This document shows positions 25,488-33,424 of a stretch of DNA of 64,000 nt, in pieces. The DNA comes from CAZLRH01 sp964562015 (GTDB lineage: Bacteria; Verrucomicrobiota; Verrucomicrobiia; Opitutales; JABDGR01), in NCBI GenBank assembly GCA_964562015.1, contig CAZLRH010000003.1, forward strand, positions 62,001 to 126,000. The letters are read 5' to 3'. A program made the translations under genes and the position numbers. Numbering within the stretch: the stretch's first letter is position 1; the number at the start of each line of letters is the position of its first letter. The notes below the pieces were generated by a model, which was given only the letters and a program-made list of their open reading frames with translations, searched no databases and had not been told where the DNA came from.

Positions 25488-26651
25488 TTATTTAGGCGAT
25501 GCGCCATTTAGTCGCTCTAGTTCCGCTTGAGAGAGGAAATATTCGGGGTAATCGATTATTTTTGTCTCGAGACATTTTAAAAACAGACGCCGCGCGGTTT
25601 CAACATCGCCTTTCAGTAGGTGGGTCATGCCGATGAAATAGTTAGACTGACGCTGGCGTTCTATCATAGTAGGTTCGTCACTCTTGGCAGCTTCAGCGAG
25701 AAACTGTGCTTCCGGCATGTCGCCAATAAGATAACAGGCGATGGTTTTTTCCCACCCATCGGGCCAGCTTGCCGCAGCCTTGGAGAGTCCTGCTGGCGAT
25801 TCATCACGGTGCAATCGTCGCAAGGCCAGAATAAGATGAAATTGGGCATAATTTATTGCTCCAGGGGCCAAGGACATGCTCTTCAGGTAGTCATTGATGG
25901 TCCCTTCAAAATCGCCCGTGACCGTGCGAGCCCCTCCACGATTGTTGTATGCTAGAATAAATTCAGGTGCTAACCTAATGGCCTGGGAGTAATCGCTAAT
26001 CGCGCCGGCGAAATCCCCGTTTACCCGTCTGGCATTACCCCGATCAATGAAAGCCGGCGCATATTGGGGATTCAACTCAATCGCCTTGCTGGAGTCGGCG
26101 ATGGCTCCCTCAGCGTCGCCGCTATGGTATTTCTCAATACTACGATTGTTATAGGCATTAGCAAAATTGGGGTTGGCTGTTATGGCTGCTGTATAATCGG
26201 CAATGGCATCGACAAAATCTTTTTTTTGTCCTTCGATTACGCCTCGATTATTGTAAGCCAGCGAGAATTTTGGATCCAAAGCGATAGCCGTATTATAATC
26301 GGCGATGGCTCCCTCCAAGTCGTTTTCGGCCCTGCGAATTAAGCCGCGTTCATTGTACGCCGCGGCCATGATTGGAACCATATCCAATACCTTGTTAAAA
26401 TCGGCAATGGCTCCCGCAAGGTCGCCTTGGGCCTTTTTCGCCAGAGCGCGATTGTAATAATTGGCGACCTCCTTGGGGTCTATTTCAATCACCCGACTCA
26501 GTTTTTCAATCACCACGTCGATATCGATGTCGGTTGGCTTTGCTCTGGCTGCTGCGACAAGGGCGTCCTCGCCAGACTTTGCAAAGGCAAGCGAGTGGCC
26601 CCCAAGGCATCCTACTAGCAAAGCGGATTTGAACCAGCAGTAAGGCCTCAT
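25488..26651 (-). CDS. Exported TPR-repeat protein
   Basis: 387 residues with a signal peptide (ALLVGCLGGHSLAFA, about 9-24). From about residue 60 to 270 there are about six consecutive 34-residue TPRs, each with the pattern A.NNRG....GD..GAI.DY..AI.L.P (for example GDLAGAIADFNKVLDMVP). The last 110 residues form more degenerate helical repeats. The DNA is clearly less GC-rich than that of its neighbours, which may mean later acquisition. Binding partner unknown. It is convergent with nth and lies in front of cysN. Confidence 0.85.
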   Translation of the reverse strand: MRPYCWFKSALLVGCLGGHSLAFAKSGEDALVAAARAKPTDIDIDVVIEKLSRVIEIDPKEVANYYNRALAKKAQGDLAGAIADFNKVLDMVPIMAAAYNERGLIRRAENDLEGAIADYNTAIALDPKFSLAYNNRGVIEGQKKDFVDAIADYTAAITANPNFANAYNNRSIEKYHSGDAEGAIADSSKAIELNPQYAPAFIDRGNARRVNGDFAGAISDYSQAIRLAPEFILAYNNRGGARTVTGDFEGTINDYLKSMSLAPGAINYAQFHLILALRRLHRDESPAGLSKAAASWPDGWEKTIACYLIGDMPEAQFLAEAAKSDEPTMIERQRQSNYFIGMTHLLKGDVETARRLFLKCLETKIIDYPEYFLSQAELERLNGASPK

Positions 26652-26748
26652 GGTGCCAGGCTATTGTAATATTTTGACGATCGGGTTGGAGAAGGCGGGA
26701 AGCGACCGGTGATTGCCTGAAAATAGATTACATCGTTACAGGACAAGC

Positions 26749-28014
26749 TCAGATAATCATCCCCGCCGCCACCGTGGCATTCGTGTGCTCGTCGATGAGG
26801 ATGAAACTGCCGGTGGTGCGGTTTTTCTGGTACGGGTCATAGAGCAACGGCCCGGAAGTGTGGATGGTCAGGCGACCGATGTCGTTGAGGCCCATGGTGA
26901 GGTCGTCCTCGATTTTGTGCAGCGTGTTGATGTCCACTTTGTACCGCACGCCGCGCACGACTGCGCGGGTTTCGCGCGTGGTGTGCCGCAGGATGTATTT
27001 GCCGTTGGGTTTGAGTTTCGTGTCGGAAAACCAGCAAACCATGGCCTCGATTTCCTGGCCGATGAGCGGCGGATTGTTCGGCTTGGCCAGCATGTCGCCG
27101 CGGCCCAAATCGATTTCATCCTCCAACGTGATCGCGACCGACAACGGCGCAAACGCCTCGGGCAGCAGCCCGTCCATCGTGTGCACGCCGCGCACCCGCG
27201 TGGTGAAACCGGAGGGCAGGGCGACCACTTCGTCGCCGGGCTTGAACACGCCGCCGGCGACCCGGCCCGCGTAGCCGCGAAAATCGTGGTGCTTCGCCTG
27301 GTGCGGACGGATGACGTATTGCACCGGGAAGCGCGCGTCCACATGGTTCGCGTCGGGCCGAACGTACACCGTTTCCAAATGATAGAGGAGGGTCGGGCCC
27401 TGATACCACGGCATGGCCGCCGATTTGTCCACGACGTTGTCGCCTTTCAGCGCGGAAATCGGAATGAAGGTGACCTCGACAAAATTATCCAGCCGCGAGG
27501 CGAAGGCCTTGAACGCCGTGACGATTTCATTAAATTTCTTTTCGCTGTAATCCACCAAGTCCATCTTGTTGACGGCGACGACGACGTGCTGGATACGCAA
27601 CAAATTGGCGATGAACGCGTGGCGGCAGGTTTGCTCGAGGACGCCTTTACGGGCGTCGGCGAGTACGATGGCCAGACTCGCGGTGGACGCGCCGGTCACC
27701 ATGTTGCGCGTGTACTGGATGTGGCCGGGGGTGTCGGCGATGATGAATTTTCGCCGGGGCGTGGCGAAGTAGCGGTAGGCGACATCGATGGTGATGCCCT
27801 GCTCGCGCTCGGCGCGCAGGCCGTCGGTCAGCAGCGCGAGGTCCACGTAGTCAGTGCCGCGCTGCTTCGAGGCCTGCTCAACGGCCTCGAGTTGGTCCTC
27901 GAAAATATTTTTGCTGTCGTACAGCAAGCGCCCGATGAGGGTGCTCTTGCCGTCGTCGACGCTCCCCGCGGTGGTGAAACGCAGCATGTCCATGTCCAGG
28001 TAGCCGGTGCTCAT
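26749..28014 (-). CDS. cysN: Sulfate adenylyltransferase subunit 1 (GTPase)
   Basis: GTP-driven subunit of ATP sulfurylase, which makes adenosine 5'-phosphosulfate. 421 residues. G1 is GSVDDGKSTL, the switch region includes REQGITIDVAYRYF, G3 is IADTPGHIQYTRNM, and G4 is VNKMDLVD. EF-Tu-like beta domains follow. There is no C-terminal APS-kinase domain, consistent with a separate cysC upstream. It is the last gene of cysC-cysD-cysN, with a foreign small gene between it and cysD. Confidence 0.96.
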   Translation of the reverse strand: MSTGYLDMDMLRFTTAGSVDDGKSTLIGRLLYDSKNIFEDQLEAVEQASKQRGTDYVDLALLTDGLRAEREQGITIDVAYRYFATPRRKFIIADTPGHIQYTRNMVTGASTASLAIVLADARKGVLEQTCRHAFIANLLRIQHVVVAVNKMDLVDYSEKKFNEIVTAFKAFASRLDNFVEVTFIPISALKGDNVVDKSAAMPWYQGPTLLYHLETVYVRPDANHVDARFPVQYVIRPHQAKHHDFRGYAGRVAGGVFKPGDEVVALPSGFTTRVRGVHTMDGLLPEAFAPLSVAITLEDEIDLGRGDMLAKPNNPPLIGQEIEAMVCWFSDTKLKPNGKYILRHTTRETRAVVRGVRYKVDINTLHKIEDDLTMGLNDIGRLTIHTSGPLLYDPYQKNRTTGSFILIDEHTNATVAAGMII

Positions 28015-28020
28015 ATATAA

Positions 28021-28058
28021 AGTTTTTTAGTTTCTAGTTATTAGTACGTAGTTGCTAG
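28021..28058. repeat. AT-rich flank, left, inverted relative to 28451-28492
   Basis: This stretch, built of TAGTT-type units (AGTTTTTTAGTTTCTAGTTA), is similar to the reverse complement of 28451-28492. Together they bracket the four-helix-bundle gene. Confidence 0.65.
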
Positions 28059-28065
28059 AGCAAAG

Positions 28066-28437
28066 TTAACCTTGGCGTTTGGACTTTAAATATTTGATAA
28101 ATCCCCCGCAAGTGGCGTGGGCCTCCTCAGCCAGTTTGCGCAAGCGTCCAAATTGTTCCGTGGTTACATATTTTTGATCGAGGGCGATATAAAGCTGGCT
28201 CATCACCTCCGTAGCCGACCTCTGTGCGTAGGCCAGGAAGCGGGCGAATTCGGCGACCGAGCCAGCGCCGAACCCCTCCGCAATATTATGCATCACCGAG
28301 CCGGCAGCCCGCCGAATTTGATCAGTAAGTCCAAAATCCTTCCGAAACGCAGCCTCGGATGAAACGGCATAAATCTCCCGGGTCAACTCTCGTGCAAGTT
28401 GCCATGCCTTTATGTCCTCGAATCGTTCGATTGTCAT
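28066..28437 (-). CDS. Four-helix bundle protein (23S rRNA intervening-sequence family)
   Basis: 123 residues from ATG 28437. The signature is FEDIKAWQLARELTREIY near the start, then LTDQIRRAAGSVMHNIAEGF and EFARFLAYAQRSATEVMSQL. This family is encoded in 23S rRNA IVS elements and includes the Avd protein of diversity-generating retroelements, but it is often found alone in intergenic sites. Here it sits between cysD and cysN, which are normally adjacent, and is bracketed by inverted AT-rich sequence. No visible Shine-Dalgarno sequence. Confidence 0.9.
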   Translation of the reverse strand: MTIERFEDIKAWQLARELTREIYAVSSEAAFRKDFGLTDQIRRAAGSVMHNIAEGFGAGSVAEFARFLAYAQRSATEVMSQLYIALDQKYVTTEQFGRLRKLAEEAHATCGGFIKYLKSKRQG

Positions 28438-28450
28438 GGAAGATGGATTT

Positions 28451-28492
28451 TTAACTAACAACTAAGAACTAAAAACTATAAACTAGCCACTA
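28451..28492. repeat. AT-rich flank, right, inverted relative to 28021-28058
   Basis: Units such as AACTAAGAACTAAAAACTA. The reverse complement resembles the left flank across about 30 bases. It lies between the four-helix-bundle gene and cysD. Confidence 0.65.
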
Positions 28493-28509
28493 AGCACCAG
28501 AACACTTCC

Positions 28510-29415
28510 TTAAAAATACCCGATGCGCTTGCGGTCTTCCATCGCGGTGTCGGAGCGTTTGTCGTCCGCGCGGCCGCCGCGCTCCGTGACCCGCGCCGCC
28601 GCCACTTCGTCGATGATTTCATCCAGCGTGGAGGCCGTGGATTCCACCGCGCCCGTGCAGGTGGCGTCGCCGACGGTGCGAAAGCGCACCTGCCGCTCCT
28701 CCGGTTTCTCGCCGGCTTGCAGCACGACGAACTCCGTCGCCGCCAGCCACATGCCGCCGCGCTTCACCACCGGGCGGCGGTGCGTGAAATAAAGTTTCGG
28801 CAATGGGATGGACTCCTGCTTGATGTACTGCCACACGTCCATCTCCGTCCAGTTCGAGAGCGGAAACACGCGGAAGTGCTCGCCGTGGTGTTTGCGGCCG
28901 TTGAAAATATTCCACAATTCCGGCCGCTGGTTTTTCGGATCCCATTCGCCAAACTCGTTGCGATGCGAGAAAAAGCGCTCCTTGGCGCGCGCCTTTTCCT
29001 CGTCGCGCCGTCCGCCGCCCAGCGCGGCGTCGGCCTGCAATTCCGTCAAAGTATCGAGCAGCGTCGTCGTCTGGAGCGCATTGCGGCTGGCGTTCGGACC
29101 TTTTTCCTCGACCACGCGCCCCTGCCGCAGGCTTTCCTCGACGGAGCCGACGACCAGCCGCGCCTCGACTTCCTTCACCAGCCAGTCGCGAAAATCAATG
29201 GTTTCCGTAAAATTGTGGCCGGTGTCGATGTGCACGAGCGGGAACGGCAGGCGGGCGGGCCAGAAGGCCTTGCGCGCGAGCCACGTCATCACGATGGAAT
29301 CCTTGCCGCCGGAAAAAAGCAGGACGGGGCGCTGGAACTGCGCGGCGGTTTCCCGCAGGACGTACATCGCCTCGGCTTCGAGTTGCTTGAGGTGGTTGAC
29401 TAGGTAGGAGGGCAT
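28510..29415 (-). CDS. cysD: Sulfate adenylyltransferase subunit 2
   Basis: Catalytic PP-loop subunit of ATP sulfurylase. 301 residues. The PP-loop is LLFSGGKDSIVM, followed by PFPLVHIDTGHNFTETI and ALGGGRRDEEKARAKER. LSNWTEMDVWQYIKQESIPL is the typical C-terminal motif, and it ends MEDRKRIGYF. Upstream lies cysC, separated by about 180 bases of repeats; downstream is the inserted four-helix-bundle gene and cysN. Confidence 0.96.
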   Translation of the reverse strand: MPSYLVNHLKQLEAEAMYVLRETAAQFQRPVLLFSGGKDSIVMTWLARKAFWPARLPFPLVHIDTGHNFTETIDFRDWLVKEVEARLVVGSVEESLRQGRVVEEKGPNASRNALQTTTLLDTLTELQADAALGGGRRDEEKARAKERFFSHRNEFGEWDPKNQRPELWNIFNGRKHHGEHFRVFPLSNWTEMDVWQYIKQESIPLPKLYFTHRRPVVKRGGMWLAATEFVVLQAGEKPEERQVRFRTVGDATCTGAVESTASTLDEIIDEVAAARVTERGGRADDKRSDTAMEDRKRIGYF

Positions 29416-29427
29416 GAATTGCAGAAT

Positions 29428-29461
29428 GTAGAAGGCAGAAGGCAGAAGGTAGAAGGTAGAA
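29428..29461. repeat. Heptanucleotide tandem repeat between cysC and cysD
   Basis: Five contiguous units of GYAGAAG (GTAGAAG or GCAGAAG), the last truncated by one base. The rest of the gap to cysC includes a half-copy, CATCGGTGAAAATCGGTGGA (about 29554-29573), related to other ATCGGTGGAT-type intergenic sequences. Confidence 0.75.
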
Positions 29462-29596
29462 TTAAGAATATCTGCCAGCGGTCTCCAGACTGAAAACTCC
29501 GAAGGCTGAGCTAGAATAGGATGTTGGCATGGTGGGGAGCAGTTCTAATCTGTGCTCATCGGTGAAAATCGGTGGATAAAAAATAGTTTCAAAAAT

Positions 29597-30229
29597 TTAG
29601 GAGGCGGCGTAACGCGGGCGCAGAGACGCGTAAAGTTTTTCCAGGCTCGCGGCGTAATCCAGTTGCTCGGTGTCGAGCACGAGGTCCGGCGCCGCCGGTT
29701 CCTCGAACTCCTGGTCCTTGCCGGTGAACTGGCCGACCTGCCCGGCCTGGGCTTTTTTGTACAGGCCCTTCGGGTCGCGCGCCGCGCAGGCCGCAAAGCT
29801 CGCCTTGACGTACACGCTCAAAAAATCTTTTGCGCCCACGACTTCGCGCGCCAGCGCCCGCAATTCCTCCCGCGGGGTGATGAACGACGCCACCACAATC
29901 GCCCCCGACTGCACGAACAGCTTCGCGACCTCGGCGATGCGCCGGATATTTTCACGCCGCTCGGCCTCGCTGAACCCCAGGTCGCGGTTCAACCCCGTGC
30001 GGATATTGTCGCCGTCGAGCACCTGCACCGTGCGGCCCTCAGCAAACAATTTCCGCTCCAACCCTAACGCCAAGGTGCTCTTGCCGGAGCCCGATAAACC
30101 GAACAACCAGCAAGCCACCCCGCGCTGCCCCAAGCGCGCCTCTTTTTCCGCGCGCGGCAGCATCTTGTCGAAATGCGGGTATAGGTTACCCGGCGACGCT
30201 GATTGGGCAGGATGGAGTTGAGCAGCCAC
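29597..30229 (-). CDS. cysC: Adenylylsulfate kinase
   Basis: Phosphorylates APS to PAPS. 210 residues. P-loop GLSGSGKSTLA (about 44-54), LDGDNIRTGLNRDLGFS with the APS-binding region, RRENIRRIAEVAKLF, and a lid region DPKGLYKKAQAGQV. It is first in the minus-strand operon, so the promoter should lie in 30230-30410. A 30-residue N-terminal extension precedes the kinase core. Confidence 0.95.
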   Translation of the reverse strand: MAAQLHPAQSASPGNLYPHFDKMLPRAEKEARLGQRGVACWLFGLSGSGKSTLALGLERKLFAEGRTVQVLDGDNIRTGLNRDLGFSEAERRENIRRIAEVAKLFVQSGAIVVASFITPREELRALAREVVGAKDFLSVYVKASFAACAARDPKGLYKKAQAGQVGQFTGKDQEFEEPAAPDLVLDTEQLDYAASLEKLYASLRPRYAAS

Positions 30230-30410
30230 GGCTATCTTTGGTTCGTTGCCTAAAGAACCTTAAATAAGCCAAGCCGTCGAGAACGATTTTACAAACCCTT
30301 GATGGGCAATGAAATTCTATCTACCTCAAGCCGATTGAGATTACCTGAGGAAGCACTTTTTGGTTCAAGTCGTCCTGCTTCAACCTCCTAAGCCGAACGA
30401 TTTAAACCAC

Positions 30411-30461
30411 AAAAAGCACCCAAGGCACAAAACTCCCCAAGGCCCGAAATCCAAACTTTTG
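30411..30461 (+). repeat. 51-bp direct repeat flanking the ECF cassette, copy 1
   Basis: This matches 33302-33352 at 50 of 51 positions in the same orientation (core CTCCCCAAGGCCCGAAATCC). It belongs to the CACAAAAAGCAC family. It lies in the 385-base gap 30230-30614, which otherwise holds only the palindrome at 30482 and the presumed cysC promoter. Confidence 0.88.
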
Positions 30462-30481
30462 GTAATGTCCCAATTTGAAAC

Positions 30482-30552
30482 GGCGCGCTGAGGGCAGCGC
30501 GCCCTACCTAAAGCATTTGCCTGGGGTAGGGCGGCCTGCTCTCAGCCCGCCG
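30482..30552. repeat. GC-rich compound palindrome
   Basis: A perfect 9-bp hairpin (GGCGCGCTG, loop AGGG, CAGCGCGCC; 30482-30503). GCCCTACC at 30501-30508 then pairs with GGTAGGGC at 30525-30532, and a further arm runs to 30552. A related element lies at 36251-36322. It is just downstream of the paralog at 30615-32126 and may terminate or stabilise its transcript. Confidence 0.8.
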
Positions 30553-30614
30553 TCTTGTTGCTGGTGAAATTAGGACACAACCAAATTTTTATGCTTTTGG
30601 TGGCTACAGTTCAA

Positions 30615-32126
30615 TTACTTGATCGGATAAGGCCAGACCCAGTCGCCTTGCACGGGCGCACTGCCGCCAGGCACAATCTTCCCGCCGTCATCTTGGCCAT
30701 TCCAGCCGACAGAATACAAAAGGTACTGTCCACCGCCCTCGCGGCGGTATTTTAGCGGTTCGCCGCCGATGACATCCGGCGGCACCTTATCCAAAAACTG
30801 TGGAACCAGCGCAGCCAGCGTTTCCGGAAACTGACCATTCGCCAGCCGGTAACGTTCCAAAGCGCAGGCCACCCGAGCTTCGTCCACTGTGGTTTGTGCG
30901 CGGGCGACAGAGTGGGCAACAGAGTCACGATATTCCGCCGCGAACTTGTATAAGAAGTCATAAGGCCCCGGTCGCCAGTCTTTCGCCGCCTTGTCATCCT
31001 GCTCGATCTTGGCGACATCAATGCGGTGCCGAGCGGGATCAAAAAATTCCAGCGCGGTCGCCATGCCGCGATTGTAGTTGACGAGGTTTTGCAACATCCA
31101 GCCGCGGGGCAGACCGAAGCCGGGCTCGGAGCGATAGTCTTCCGCGCCGAAAAACTCCATTAGAGGCCACAGCACGGGAAAGTGTTCGGCCACCCCAAAT
31201 TGCTCAAGGCCGAACAGGGCATAAAACGTGGGCCAAAACCGGGCTGGATCAGGTGACTTTTCCGTCAATTCGGTTATGCGGGCACGATCCATTTCCATGC
31301 CTCGTCGTTCGCTGGCAATGAAATCGAGTTTTTGGAACTCTGTTTGAAAGGCCGCCAACTGGCGGTCCGACCATTGGTGCGCTGCCAATCCCGCCCAGAT
31401 GCCCGTCACCGCCCAGCGACTCATCCATATCGCACCGGTAGAGTAACTTTCCTTCAGTAAATTGGTCAGGCGAAGGATGGTCTCTATATCCTCGGCGGCG
31501 TGGACGGCATCACCCTGGTCCAATTCCGCCAGAGCGCGCACATAATAGAGCTGCACCAGTTGTCGCAGGACGCCGAACGGAATCCAGGGCCAATAATCAA
31601 TAGAATTATGAAATTGGGCATAAGGCCGGCGGCTGGCCGCCGTAATCTCATCCAATTCGGGGCTCAATGGCTGCAAGGCGCCGAGTATATCCGGCGTGTG
31701 CAGGGCTGCCTGCCAAGTCTTGAGGTCGATCGGGCGCGCGGGGGGCCAGTCGAGCGAGTTGAGCCAGCCGGATTTTAAGTCCAATTTGAGCCGGGCCACC
31801 AATTTATCTACTTTTTCGCTCTCCAACGAGTGGTACGATCCGCGGCTGTAAAGGGCGTTTAACAGCGGCGTCCGCACAAAATTCTGGTCGTCCGGCACCG
31901 GCGACGGCGCGAAGGCCGCGCGATCGAACTTTACCCCTTGGACTTCCTGCTCGTGCTTGTAGGCTTCCCAGTCCCGCTGGCCGCGCCACCATTCTTCCAT
32001 GAAGAAAAGCACGATGAGCGTGACCAACCCGACGCCCGTCAGCAACAGCCGGCGCAACGTCCTCCAGCTAAAGACGGCGCGGAAAAATCGCCACAGGAAG
32101 CGGCGCTGGCTTTCGAAGAGGGACAT
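30615..32126 (-). CDS. Membrane-anchored protein with pseudopilin-like C-terminus (cassette 1, gene 3)
   Basis: 503 residues. A basic N-terminal segment is followed by one membrane helix (LLLTGVGLVTLIVLFFM, about 28-44), then WWRGQRDWEAYKHE and APSPVPDDQNFVRTPLL, motifs shared with the paralog at 33425-34891. The middle 300 residues are helical. The C-terminus VACALERYRLANGQFPETLA continues as ALVPQFLDKVP, with GGQYLLYSVGWNGQDDGG, and resembles the globular end of GspG pseudopilins. It lies 22 bases after the one-TM gene at 32149, in one operon with the sigma gene. Probably a periplasm-facing effector or sensor; function unknown. Confidence 0.8.
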   Translation of the reverse strand: MSLFESQRRFLWRFFRAVFSWRTLRRLLLTGVGLVTLIVLFFMEEWWRGQRDWEAYKHEQEVQGVKFDRAAFAPSPVPDDQNFVRTPLLNALYSRGSYHSLESEKVDKLVARLKLDLKSGWLNSLDWPPARPIDLKTWQAALHTPDILGALQPLSPELDEITAASRRPYAQFHNSIDYWPWIPFGVLRQLVQLYYVRALAELDQGDAVHAAEDIETILRLTNLLKESYSTGAIWMSRWAVTGIWAGLAAHQWSDRQLAAFQTEFQKLDFIASERRGMEMDRARITELTEKSPDPARFWPTFYALFGLEQFGVAEHFPVLWPLMEFFGAEDYRSEPGFGLPRGWMLQNLVNYNRGMATALEFFDPARHRIDVAKIEQDDKAAKDWRPGPYDFLYKFAAEYRDSVAHSVARAQTTVDEARVACALERYRLANGQFPETLAALVPQFLDKVPPDVIGGEPLKYRREGGGQYLLYSVGWNGQDDGGKIVPGGSAPVQGDWVWPYPIK

Positions 32127-32148
32127 GGGAGTTTGGCGGGCTGATTAA

Positions 32149-32601
32149 TCAGGCCCAGGTCTTGCGTTTGCTTTCCGCGGCCTCCGCGGTCTTCGGCTGA
32201 ACCGGCGGAGGCGGGGGCGCGTTCGCCGGTGGGGCCGCCGCATTTTGCAGCTCGACCAGAAACATTTCCTGTTCGCGCTGCCAGGTGAGGTAGGCCTGGG
32301 GCGAGGCGGCGGCCATCACGGGTTGCGAGACTCCGCGCGGTTCTCTTTCCAAAAAGTCAACGAAGCCAATCAGCATCCACACCACCGCAAAACCCGCCCA
32401 GAGTTGTCGTGCGGGCCACACCAATTCGTTCCATAGCTTGAGCGGGATGGCGCTCGCCCAACGCCAAGGCCACCAGGGCTTGGGTCCGGCCGTATTTTTG
32501 GCCGCGGCGAATTCCGCAGCCAGTACACGCTCGCGCAATTTATCCAACGGCGCTTCGGCGTCGCGGTATTCGTTGAGCAAAAAGTCCCGGAAGGTTTTCA
32601 T
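32149..32601 (-). CDS. Single-TM protein, putative anti-sigma factor (cassette 1, gene 2)
   Basis: 150 residues. The cytosolic N-terminus, MKTFRDFLLNEYRDAEAPLD then KLRERVLAAEF, would be where a sigma factor is bound. One membrane helix (LWAGFAVVWMLIGFVDFL, about 68-85) precedes a Pro-rich periplasmic tail (APPPPPVQ). Its start overlaps the sigma factor stop as ATGA (32598-32601), the classic sigma/anti-sigma coupling. It lacks a recognisable zinc anti-sigma motif. The paralog is at 35093-35554. The anti-sigma role is inferred from position and topology. Confidence 0.75.
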   Translation of the reverse strand: MKTFRDFLLNEYRDAEAPLDKLRERVLAAEFAAAKNTAGPKPWWPWRWASAIPLKLWNELVWPARQLWAGFAVVWMLIGFVDFLEREPRGVSQPVMAAASPQAYLTWQREQEMFLVELQNAAAPPANAPPPPPVQPKTAEAAESKRKTWA

Positions 32602-33152
32602 GGCGAGTTTTCCTCCATTAAGACCCGCAAAGCGCGCCGGGCATGGTGCAGTCGCGATTTGACCGTCCCCACCGGGGTTGCGGTGATTTCGGCAATTTCT
32701 TCCACGGAAAAATCCTCGAGATAATGCAGGAGCAGGACGGCCCGCTGGGGCGGCGGCAATTGCTCCAGCTTTTGCCGTACTTCCGCGGCTTGCTCCACCC
32801 GTAGGAGCAAAGCTCCCGGCTGCTCGGCGTCTTCATCGGGCTGGTCAACCGGCGGCTCCTCGCTCCATACGTCTCGATGCTCCTTGCGCCAGTGGAGCAG
32901 ACACTTCTGGTGGGCGATGCCAAAGAGCCAACTGCCGAATTTTCCATCCTCGCGCAGGCTGCCCACGTGCCGCAGCGCATTGATGAACGTCTCCTGGATG
33001 AGGTCCCGGCACGTCTGCTCGTTTCGCACCATGGGAAAGAGATAGGCATAGAGCGGTAGTTGAAACCGTTGAAACAAGATCCGCCAGGACTGTTCGTCGC
33101 CCGCGCGGGCTTGCGCCACAGGCAATAGTTCGGGTTCAGCCACAGGAGGCAT
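32598..33152 (-). CDS. ECF RNA polymerase sigma factor (cassette 1, gene 1)
   Basis: 184 residues. Region 2 spans about 20-90 (RDLIQETFINALRHVG, then FGSWLFGIAHQKCLLHWR). An acidic linker (VDQPDEDAEQPG) is followed by region 4 (LPPPQRAVLLLHYLEDFSVE, EIAEITATPVGTVKSRLHHA). It is the first gene of a three-gene operon, coupled to the one-TM protein by a 4-base overlap. A close paralog is at 35551-36102, sharing the N-terminal pattern MPxVAExExLPVxQAR. Confidence 0.95.
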   Translation of the reverse strand: MPPVAEPELLPVAQARAGDEQSWRILFQRFQLPLYAYLFPMVRNEQTCRDLIQETFINALRHVGSLREDGKFGSWLFGIAHQKCLLHWRKEHRDVWSEEPPVDQPDEDAEQPGALLLRVEQAAEVRQKLEQLPPPQRAVLLLHYLEDFSVEEIAEITATPVGTVKSRLHHARRALRVLMEENSP

Positions 33153-33295
33153 CTACCACCAAGAGAATGCCCCAGGCCACCTTTGGTTCAATTTAACTGC
33201 AAATATTTGACGGCCTGATTTACGGTAGCCGCGGGCTCGGATGGCGCCCGTGCACAGCAGCCAGAGTCTCGGACTTTATCTAACACTGGATGAGC

Positions 33296-33375
33296 AACCC
33301 CAAAAAGCACCTAAGGCACAAAACTCCCCAAGGCCCGAAATCCAAACTTTTGTGCTATAGGTGCTTTTTGGGGTT
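33296..33375. repeat. Palindromic element (28-bp arms) between the two ECF cassettes
   Basis: The left arm 33296-33323 and right arm 33348-33375 are inverted repeats matching at 26 of 28 positions (ends AACCCCAAAAAGCACC and GGTGCTTTTTGGGGTT). The segment 33302-33352 is the second copy of the 51-bp direct repeat at 30411. It lies between the sigma gene of cassette 1 and the last gene of cassette 2, so it may also act as a transcript end. Confidence 0.85.
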
Positions 33376-33424
33376 AATGGAAAGAGGAGCTCACCTGCGC
33401 CCGATTTAGCCACCTGGCCTTCCC

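Noticed and set aside
26713..28020. Plus-strand 435-codon frame across the cysN region
   Set aside because: It is the shadow of cysN, which has complete GTPase motifs.
30230..30410. tRNA-like or SAM-riboswitch-like folding upstream of cysC
   Set aside because: No T-loop, anticodon arm or SAM-aptamer core is present.
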